The position numbers and the translations under genes were made by a program. A model generated the notes under the pieces. The model ran no database searches. It was not told where the DNA came from and saw only the letters and a program-made list of their open reading frames with translations. A stretch of 26,324 nucleotides of DNA, taken from positions 1 to 26,324 of the forward strand of contig JAVBLG010000120.1 of NCBI GenBank assembly GCA_031553655.1. The letters run 5' to 3'. Within the stretch, counting starts at the first letter, position 1. Every line of letters begins with the position of its first letter. Shown here one piece after another: positions 7,140 to 12,810 of the stretch. Origin of the DNA: JAVBLG01 sp031553655. GTDB lineage: Bacteria > Desulfobacterota > Desulfovibrionia > Desulfovibrionales > Desulfovibrionaceae.

Positions 7140-9610
7140 TACCAGACACAAGTTTCCAAATCTCCGCGAGGTTCCCCAATCACCCCCATTTCGGAATGAT
7201 AGTAAACCGACAAAAGTGCTAAAATGCCGCTTGGCTGCAATTCAGATACGGCTTTGCACGCATCAAGCTGTGCCAACATGTTGGGGAATACATTCACCGA
7301 ATACCTTTGCGCGGCCCGCAGCAATTCGCGTTTTCGGCTGAAAATGGCGCTTGAATCAAGCTCGGCTATAATTTCCTTTCCCTCTTTATAGGGCACAAGC
7401 ACTGCCTTGGTGGGCGTGTCAATCACATTGAACATGTAACCGGCGGAGGCAAAAGACTGGCGCAACATACCGGGCTGAGGCATGTTGGCTGACACACAGG
7501 TGTTGCCGCCGAACATGTTGAGCAAGGTATCGTCCCGCACAAAACTGTCCCTGGTTTTGTAGGCCATGATATCTTTTCGCCGGTGAAAATAATCCTTGAA
7601 ATAGGCCTCAATAATTTCCGTCTGGTTCAAATCGAAACCCGAAGCCTCAAGCCTCTCTTTGCATCCGTTTCTGACAGCCAAAAGATAAACATCGCGCCCA
7701 TCCAGAATATCTTTCAGCATGGCCAGATTTTCATCTTGGGCCTTGACAATATGTACCCGCCCCCGCTGCGCTTCTCCGTGCCTGTTGCAACGACCGGCCG
7801 CCTGCAAGATGGAATCCAGCCCGGCCGCGCAACGAATTACGGATTTAAAGCTCACATCTACGCCGCATTCTATGAGCTGAGTGCTTACACAAAGCACAGG
7901 GCCGTTGTCTTCATTTTTGAGCGCCGCGCGCATGGCGTCCAGTTTTTCCAGACGATGAGCCGGGCACAAATTAGTGCTCAAATAAAAAGATGTTCCCCGC
8001 CATTGCTCTCGACAGGTCGCATAAATTTTTTCCGCCCAACCCTTGGTATTGCACACCACAAGGCATGAACCATGGCCGTGCAATTCTTCCAAAGCCAGGG
8101 CAGAGATATCGTCGGCCGACATATCCTTGTCGCAATGGTCGAAAAAGTCCACTCGCTTGAGATTAGTGAACAGCGTATCAACAGCGGGCATAATCTCCCG
8201 CTCTTGCGCCAAGGCAAGTTGCCCTTGCAACGGGCGGGGCAAATCTCCCAGGCAAGGTTGAGTGGCAGTGCATAACACGGCGGATGATCCGCAAACTTCC
8301 AGCAAAAAATTCAGAGCATTACAAAAAAGATGCATGCAACGCAGCGGCAAAGTCTGAATTTCATCAAAAATGATTACACTGTCGGCAAGGTTGTGCATGC
8401 GCCGGGCGTGACGTGTGCCGGAACCGAACAGGGTTTCCAGAAATTGCACCATGGTGGTGAAAACCACCGGCGCTTCCCAATTATCGGCCAGTAGCTTGTT
8501 CCGCCAATTCTCGTCATCCGGCAAAATATTGGAATGATGCTCAAGAACCATGCTGCCCGGCTCTTCGCCGTTTTCCAGAATATCTCTGGCAACCTTGGCG
8601 TTCTGATCAATAATGGAAGTGTAGGGAATGACGTAGATCACCCGCTCCATGGGCGGATTCTGCTTTTGAGCATGATGCAGGGCAAAACGCAGACTGGCCA
8701 AAGTTTTGCCGCCGCCGGTGGGTACGGTGAGCGTAAAAAGCCCCTTACCGTCAGACGCTCTTTTACGGCAATTGTCGGATATTTCACGGCGCAGGGCATC
8801 TATGGGAAGTTCTTGTTTGAAATTGCCAAGATGGCTTTCCAGCTTCGAAATCAAAAGCGGCCATGGACGCCGGGATGTGGTTGCGCGAAGTGATTTGTAT
8901 TTGGGATCTTCAAATTCCGCGCTGTCAATGCGATCCGCGTCTAGAAGGCAGCTTAAAAGGAAACGCGCCGCCAGACCGCGCTGAACCTCTCGGCCGGCGA
9001 TATTGTCATCCCTATCGCCTTTTGATGCATCGGGCGGCAACAGGGCGGATACTCGTTTGTGTATTCCTGTAAGACATTCGTGCAATTCCCGCATGACATG
9101 TGGAGTAAGCAGGCTTTGGCAGGCCTCTTCAATGGCGGCATCGCAAGCCTGCAAGCAGGCGTAAAGATGAGTTTTAGCGTCCGCTTTTGCCATGCGCCCG
9201 AGAAAAATTTCGTCGCCTTCGGGAGAAAGACAGTCGATTAGTCCAGAATGATGCGAGGCCACGCTCAGAGCCAAAACTTGAGCATATGGCAAATTCACGG
9301 AACGTTTCTCAAAATGTTGCCAGATTTTTTGCGCTCCGGCTGTGGAATGGTCTATTTTTCCCTTGGCGATCTTGGCGTCAATATAATCGTCATGATCCTG
9401 GTCGATCATGCCTTGGGCGGACTTGATGTAATTTTGAAATTTTTCGGAATATTTCCCAAGATCATGCAGCAACCCTGCCAAGTTACCAGACAGCGGCAGC
9501 CCCGCCTTGGCGGCGAATTGCCCGGCCAGGGCCGACACATTTTGCAGATGTTCCGCCAGACTTTGCAGTTCGCTGTCAGTTTTGCGTATGTGAGCGATAA
9601 ATTGCGTCAT
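7139..9610 (-). CDS. cas3: Cas3 helicase-nuclease (type I-C)
   Basis: Cas3 is recruited by target-bound Cascade and degrades the displaced strand using an HD nuclease fused to a superfamily 2 helicase. The 823-aa protein has the HD domain at its N-terminus (H21, LLHDLGK with H49-D50, SHHSG at 119-123, LLDADRID around 222-229). The helicase follows: Walker A VPTGGGKT (296-303), the Cas3-type DEIQ Walker B (416-419), CTATQP (447-452) and a motif VI QAAGRCNRHGE. Full length and all key motifs are present. A G-rich Shine-Dalgarno (9616-9623) lies 5 nt before the ATG. It is the first gene of the cas operon and its 5' region holds the CreR-like element. Confidence 0.97.
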   Translation of the reverse strand: MTQFIAHIRKTDSELQSLAEHLQNVSALAGQFAAKAGLPLSGNLAGLLHDLGKYSEKFQNYIKSAQGMIDQDHDDYIDAKIAKGKIDHSTAGAQKIWQHFEKRSVNLPYAQVLALSVASHHSGLIDCLSPEGDEIFLGRMAKADAKTHLYACLQACDAAIEEACQSLLTPHVMRELHECLTGIHKRVSALLPPDASKGDRDDNIAGREVQRGLAARFLLSCLLDADRIDSAEFEDPKYKSLRATTSRRPWPLLISKLESHLGNFKQELPIDALRREISDNCRKRASDGKGLFTLTVPTGGGKTLASLRFALHHAQKQNPPMERVIYVIPYTSIIDQNAKVARDILENGEEPGSMVLEHHSNILPDDENWRNKLLADNWEAPVVFTTMVQFLETLFGSGTRHARRMHNLADSVIIFDEIQTLPLRCMHLFCNALNFLLEVCGSSAVLCTATQPCLGDLPRPLQGQLALAQEREIMPAVDTLFTNLKRVDFFDHCDKDMSADDISALALEELHGHGSCLVVCNTKGWAEKIYATCREQWRGTSFYLSTNLCPAHRLEKLDAMRAALKNEDNGPVLCVSTQLIECGVDVSFKSVIRCAAGLDSILQAAGRCNRHGEAQRGRVHIVKAQDENLAMLKDILDGRDVYLLAVRNGCKERLEASGFDLNQTEIIEAYFKDYFHRRKDIMAYKTRDSFVRDDTLLNMFGGNTCVSANMPQPGMLRQSFASAGYMFNVIDTPTKAVLVPYKEGKEIIAELDSSAIFSRKRELLRAAQRYSVNVFPNMLAQLDACKAVSELQPSGILALLSVYYHSEMGVIGEPRGDLETCVW

Positions 9611-9632
9611 TAAATCCCCCCCCTTTAATCGG

Positions 9633-9654
9633 CCCGGAACCAGAAAGTTCCGGG
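9633..9654 (-). other. Stem-loop in the cas3 leader, possible 3' end of a CreR-like RNA
   Basis: Perfect 8-bp arms CCCGGAAC (9654-9647, minus) and GTTCCGGG (9640-9633) enclose a 6-nt loop. No U-tract follows, so it is not an obvious terminator. It begins 31 nt after the degenerate repeat, roughly where a mature type I-C crRNA carries the stem-loop of its next repeat. Confidence 0.6.
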
Positions 9655-9723
9655 CACATACACCATTAGTAATCTCTCAATTAATCCTTCAATCCACGCT
9701 CCGCGCCAAAGCTGCAGAACGAC
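9633..9723 (-). ncRNA. Candidate Cas-regulating RNA (CreR/CreA-like): degenerate repeat, guide and 3' hairpin
   Basis: Read on the minus strand, 9723-9686 resembles the array repeat: 5' GTCGTTCT (repeat GTCGCTCC, two C-to-T changes), an enlarged 13-nt loop, then GGAGCG and TGGATTGAAGG, matching 9 of 11 handle bases. Both changes keep the stem through G-U pairs. It is followed by a 31-nt guide-like stretch (9685-9655) beginning ATTAATTGAG and a strong hairpin (9654-9633). No second repeat follows. The guide's first 21 bases match 17 of 21 at 9752-9772, beside the predicted cas promoter. Cas-regulating RNAs that guide type I Cascade to repress cas promoters by partial pairing are known. That this is one is inference from layout and sequence. 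The alternative is a relic repeat left by recombination, but the stem conservation and promoter match argue against decay. Confidence 0.65.
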
Positions 9724-9748
9724 AAAGGGGCTTGTTGCAGTAATAACA

Positions 9749-9772
9749 TTTATTAAATGAAATATTACAAAT
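9749..9772 (+). promoter_or_regulatory. Predicted CreR target site with TTT PAM-like triplet
   Basis: The plus strand at 9752-9772 matches the first 21 bases of the CreR-like guide except at positions 6, 10, 12 and 18. The preceding triplet, 9749-9751, is TTT; TTC is the usual I-C PAM, and TTT would be a weaker relative. The match ends at guide position 21, after which pairing is lost. The site lies about 14-37 bp downstream of the predicted cas transcription start, where bound Cascade would obstruct transcription. Confidence 0.6.
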
Positions 9773-9792
9773 AAGAAGTAGATATAGAAAGT

Positions 9793-9821
9793 TTTATAGC
9801 ACATGCTATTGCAATAATCAA
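9793..9821 (-). promoter_or_regulatory. Predicted cas operon promoter
   Basis: On the minus strand, TTGATT (9821-9816) and TATAAA (9798-9793) are separated by exactly 17 bp, with TGC directly before the -10 giving an extended -10. Initiation is expected near 9786. The transcript would run through the CreR-like element and then cas3. The surrounding DNA is AT-rich, so some promoter-like words are expected by chance, but spacing and the extended -10 are good. Confidence 0.55.
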
Positions 9822-9927
9822 TAAATAAATACAAACTGAAGTCGGCAGTGAAGCCCGGAGCCGTATTTTATCGCCCCCCAATAATTTGCTTTATTCCGCT
9901 CAAATTTTATTTTATGTTGCATACACT

Positions 9928-10224
9928 ATGAGAATGTCCATTGCCGTACTCACCGTGGAGTTCATGCTGCACGGGAACGATTCCCTCAAGGGTAAGCGCC
10001 GGGTGGCCTTAAGCCTGAAGCAGAAGGTGCGCAATCAGTTCAATGTGGCCATTGCTGAGGCCGGAACTGCCGATTCGCTCACTAGGCTGCGATTAGCTAT
10101 TGTGTCCATATCCAATGATGAGCGGCATTTACGCAGCCGCATGGATAAGTGCCTGGCCATGATCGAGGCGGTTTGTCCCGAAGAAATGGTTTACAGCGAT
10201 CTGGAGATCATGGCGGCGGAATGA
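9928..10224 (+). CDS. DUF503 family protein
   Basis: This 98-aa protein (MRMSIAVLTVEFMLHGNDSLKGKRRVALSLKQKVRNQFNVAIAE...) has the DUF503 pattern: a short beta strand, the SLKxKRR motif, a basic helix and a second half with the VSISND segment. The family is a small ferredoxin-like fold often found between infB and rbfA in bacterial translation clusters, and its biochemical role is not established. I chose the ATG at 9928 because the in-frame TTG at 9886 adds residues not typical of the family. No clear Shine-Dalgarno is visible at either start. It is the first plus-strand gene, divergent from the cas operon. Confidence 0.85.
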   Translation: MRMSIAVLTVEFMLHGNDSLKGKRRVALSLKQKVRNQFNVAIAEAGTADSLTRLRLAIVSISNDERHLRSRMDKCLAMIEAVCPEEMVYSDLEIMAAE

Positions 10225-10319
10225 AAACCGTCATCTGTAAATTTTGAGGCGGAACTGAGAGGATGAACCGGCGGTGGGCGTTCCGGGCGAAATGATCTAT
10301 ATGGAGCAAAAAAACACAC
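10225..10319 (+). other. Short gap without rbfA
   Basis: The 95 bases between DUF503 and nrnA contain no ribosome-binding factor gene, although rbfA commonly sits here in related bacteria. The only short frame (10263-10295, MNRRWAFRAK) has no recognisable similarity. A GGAG at 10303-10306 may serve the nrnA start, 13 nt away. Confidence 0.6.
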
Positions 10320-11312
10320 ATGAATGAACATGCCGAAAAGATTGCCGAAATAATCAGACGACACGATCATTTTATTATAGCTTCGCACACCAGCCCCGAC
10401 GGCGATGCTTTAGGCTCGCTCGGAGCTATGGGGTTTGTGCTGGCCGCGCAGGGCAAAACCTTTGCCCTTTATAATGGCTCGGGCATACCTGAGCGCCTTA
10501 ACTGGCTGCCGCTGCCCGATGTTTTGTACAAAGATCCGCACACCCTGCCCTTTACGCCACAAACGGCCATATCGCTCGATTGCGGCGATGGGACGCGCCT
10601 TGGCGACAAAATGCACAAACTGCTGCCCGGCCTTGATTCAATAAATATCGACCACCACCTGGGCAACCCCAACTTCGGCACCCTGTACAACTGGGTTGAC
10701 CCCTCCAAAGCCGCTGTGGGCCAGATGGTGGCGGAAGTGGCCAAGGCTTTGGGGGTAAAGCTGCACGGCGGCCTGGCCGAATGCGTTTACACCGCTTTGG
10801 TGAGCGACACAGGGGCCTTCGGCTTCAGCAATACCAGCGCCGATGTTTTCCGTCTGGCGGCCGAGCTGGTGGAAAACGGCCTGGACGTGAGCACCGTGCG
10901 CGACAAAATAGACAAAAACTGGACCCTGCCCAAAATGCGCTTATGGAGCAAGCTGCAGGAACGCTTTGAAATATCCGAAGACGGGCTTGTGGCCTATGCC
11001 ACATTGGACAAGGCCGATCTTGAAAGCGTGGGGGCCATCAAAGAAAACCTGGAAGGATTCGTGGAACATCTGCGCCTTTTGCGCGGAATAGCGGTTTCAC
11101 TGCTCATTTATGGCGAAAACAAAAACCGCTGCAAGGCCTCATTGCGTTCCACTGGCAATATTGACGTATGTTCCGTGGCCCGCCGCTTTGGAGGTGGCGG
11201 GCACCGCAACGCGGCCGGGGCACTCATGGATATGCCCGCCGACGAAGCTATGGAAAAGATGCTGAAAGACCTGCACGACAATCTTCTGGACTTATCGGGT
11301 CATTCCAGATAA
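10320..11312 (+). CDS. nrnA: DHH/DHHA1 phosphoesterase, NrnA-like oligoribonuclease / pAp phosphatase
   Basis: NrnA-type enzymes degrade short RNA oligonucleotides, the last step of mRNA decay, and many also dephosphorylate 3'-phosphoadenosine 5'-phosphate (pAp). The 330-aa protein has all DHH motifs: ASHTSPDGDALGS (H23, D27, D29), SLDCGD (D87), IDHHLGN (D111-H112-H113) and SDTGAF (D163). The C-terminal DHHA1 substrate-binding motif RFGGGGHRNAAG spans 289-300. No CBS or nucleotidyltransferase domains are attached, so this is the short form rather than a tRNA nucleotidyltransferase fusion. It lies between DUF503 and truB, its usual place in Desulfovibrio. It may also clear pGpG, linking it to the c-di-GMP genes downstream, but that is inference. 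Confidence 0.92.
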   Translation: MNEHAEKIAEIIRRHDHFIIASHTSPDGDALGSLGAMGFVLAAQGKTFALYNGSGIPERLNWLPLPDVLYKDPHTLPFTPQTAISLDCGDGTRLGDKMHKLLPGLDSINIDHHLGNPNFGTLYNWVDPSKAAVGQMVAEVAKALGVKLHGGLAECVYTALVSDTGAFGFSNTSADVFRLAAELVENGLDVSTVRDKIDKNWTLPKMRLWSKLQERFEISEDGLVAYATLDKADLESVGAIKENLEGFVEHLRLLRGIAVSLLIYGENKNRCKASLRSTGNIDVCSVARRFGGGGHRNAAGALMDMPADEAMEKMLKDLHDNLLDLSGHSR

Positions 11313-11368
11313 AATTATCGATTATTTATATGTAAAATCGGAAGGGGAGGCACCCCGCCTGTTATAAA

Positions 11369-12292
11369 ATGATATCTTGCGCGCAAAAAACAACCCATCC
11401 CCAGTTGCACGGGGTTTTAGTGCTGAACAAGCCCGGCGGCCCCAGCTCCGCGTTTTGCCTCAATTTTCTGAAACGCCTCGGGCAAAAGAAAATAGGACAC
11501 GGCGGCACGCTCGATCCCATGGCCACCGGGGTTTTACTGGTTCTACTGGGCCATGCTACCAAAATTTCCAATTACCTGCTTGAGGGCGGAAAAAAAATTT
11601 ACAGCGGCAGGCTGCTGCTCGGGCAAACCACCGATACTTGGGATGCCGAGGGCTTGGTTACAGCCGAAGCCGACTGGCGGCATGTGTCGGAAGAAGACGC
11701 GCGCCGCGAAATAGAATCCTGGCAGGGCAGCCGCGAGCTGCCTGTGCCGCCGTATTCGGCGGCCAAGCATCAGGGCAAACCCCTGTATGCTCTGGCCAGA
11801 TCCGGCAAACCCGTGCCGGAAAAAAGAAAGGTTATGGCAATTTCACATGCCGAAGCGCTTGAAACAGCGCTGCCGCATGTGCGATTCCGGGTTACATGCA
11901 GTTCCGGCGCTTATATACGATCCCTGGCCCACAGCTTGGGGACGCGTTTTGGCTGCGGAGCAGTGCTCACGGAACTGACCCGGGAATACAGCCACCCCTT
12001 TGGACTGGAAAGAGCCGTCTCTCCGGAGGAGATCCGCGCCGAGCCCGAACGGCTTGGCGAGTGGGTTCTGCCTCTGTCCGAGGCCCTGCCGGCCTGGCCC
12101 CGGGAAACAATCGGAGCCGAAGATGAGGCCAAATTGCGCAACGGGCGGGCTCTACCCGCCGGAATTGCCGCTGAACCCGGCGGCATGGCGCTTTTGCAGG
12201 GAGTTTCGGGCGAGCCTCTGGCGCTGGCCAGAGCCGAGCTTCAGAACGGCGAGCTTTTCTGGACCATAGCGCGGGGGCTATGGCAACCCTAA
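11369..12292 (+). CDS. truB: tRNA pseudouridine(55) synthase TruB
   Basis: TruB converts U55 in the T-loop of tRNAs to pseudouridine. The 307-aa protein has the substrate-contacting N-terminal GVLVLNKPGGPSS (15-27) and the catalytic block KIGHGGTLDPMATGVLLV, in which D49 is the nucleophile. CSSGAYIRSLAHSLG follows in the middle. A C-terminal PUA-like part spans about residues 235-307. Length matches the family. The ATG at 11369 lacks a close Shine-Dalgarno; GGAGG at 11345-11349 is too far upstream. rpsO begins 17 nt after its stop, so the two are probably cotranscribed. Confidence 0.96.
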   Translation: MISCAQKTTHPQLHGVLVLNKPGGPSSAFCLNFLKRLGQKKIGHGGTLDPMATGVLLVLLGHATKISNYLLEGGKKIYSGRLLLGQTTDTWDAEGLVTAEADWRHVSEEDARREIESWQGSRELPVPPYSAAKHQGKPLYALARSGKPVPEKRKVMAISHAEALETALPHVRFRVTCSSGAYIRSLAHSLGTRFGCGAVLTELTREYSHPFGLERAVSPEEIRAEPERLGEWVLPLSEALPAWPRETIGAEDEAKLRNGRALPAGIAAEPGGMALLQGVSGEPLALARAELQNGELFWTIARGLWQP

Positions 12293-12296
12293 ACTC

Positions 12297-12312
12297 AAGG
12301 AGAATAGCTGTG
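12297..12312 (+). promoter_or_regulatory. Shine-Dalgarno that decides the rpsO start (GTG)
   Basis: AAGGAG at 12297-12302 is 7 nt before GTG at 12310 but 13 nt before the next ATG (12316). The GTG also gives the standard 89-aa S15, so it is the likely start. Confidence 0.8.
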
Positions 12313-12579
12313 GTAATGGATGCAGATCAGAAAAGGTCCGTGATTGAGGCTCACGCCAAACACGAAGGCGACACCGGTTCCCCCGAAGTGCAGGTAGCTC
12401 TGCTTACGGCCCGCATTGAAGGACTTACCGATCACTTTAAAGTTCACAAAAAAGACTTTCACTCGCGCACCGGCCTTCTGAAGCTCGTCGGGCAGCGCCG
12501 CAAGCTGCTCAACTATCTGAAGCGCGAAAACATTCAGCGTTATCGCGCGCTCATCGAAAAACTGGGCCTGCGCAAGTAA
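12310..12579 (+). CDS. rpsO: 30S ribosomal protein S15
   Basis: S15 is a primary 16S rRNA-binding protein that nucleates the platform of the small subunit. The 89-aa sequence (MVMDADQKRSVIEAHAKHEGDTGSPEVQVALLTARI...) contains the invariant HEGDTGSPEVQ block, the DFHSRTGLLKLVGQRRKLLNYL rRNA-binding region and the C-terminal IEKLGLRK. I start it at GTG 12310 (see the ribosome site). A longer in-frame extension to 12280 would run into truB. It is followed by a strong intrinsic terminator and then pnp, the order found in most bacteria, where S15 and PNPase are coexpressed. Confidence 0.98.
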   Translation: MVMDADQKRSVIEAHAKHEGDTGSPEVQVALLTARIEGLTDHFKVHKKDFHSRTGLLKLVGQRRKLLNYLKRENIQRYRALIEKLGLRK

Positions 12580-12598
12580 AAATATTGCGTACTGCCGG

Positions 12599-12627
12599 GA
12601 GGGGGGAGCCAATCCCCCCTCATTTTT
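12599..12627 (+). terminator. Intrinsic terminator after rpsO
   Basis: A 9-bp perfect stem, GAGGGGGGA (12599-12607) and TCCCCCCTC (12613-12621), with loop GCCAA, is followed by ATTTTT (12622-12627). It lies 20 nt after the rpsO stop. In many bacteria such a structure attenuates rather than abolishes read-through into pnp. Confidence 0.9.
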
Positions 12628-12810
12628 AGAGTATTTTGCTAACGCAATGGATAACTTCAAGAGCAGAATACGATAACATATAACCGCTGTTGTAAGGGGG
12701 GTTCGCGCGAGCTGCGGAGCCTCGGATATTCCCTGCGGAATCGCCGCTAAATTCGCCATGTTCCGCGTCTGGCGCGGAATCCCCTTGTCACAAGGCAAAG
12801 GAAAACTCAC
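12628..12810 (+). promoter_or_regulatory. Structured 5' leader of pnp
   Basis: The stretch between the rpsO terminator and the pnp ATG is rich in short stems: TTCCGCG (12761-12767) with CGCGGAA (12773-12779), CCTTG/CAAGG (12783-12787, 12791-12795) and ATTCC/GGAAT around 12728-12741. A possible outer pairing joins AAGGGG near 12693 with CCCCTT at 12781-12786. pnp leaders in other bacteria form RNase III-cleaved stems used for autoregulation, so a similar role is plausible but not shown. The pnp ribosome site AAGGA (12798-12802) follows. Confidence 0.5.

Noticed and set aside
9625..9834. 69-aa minus-strand frame upstream of cas3 containing LWRGAWIEG
   Set aside because: The GAWIE string is the translated degenerate repeat. 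There is no ribosome site, and the region has promoter and RNA signals instead.
10263..10295. Possible rbfA remnant between DUF503 and nrnA
   Set aside because: The only frame is 10 codons, with no similarity to RbfA.
12628..12650. Similarity of AGAGTATTTTGCTAACG here to AGAGCGTTTTGCGAATG at 22516
   Set aside because: Only about 15 of 20 bases match and only two copies are seen; not enough to call a repeat family.
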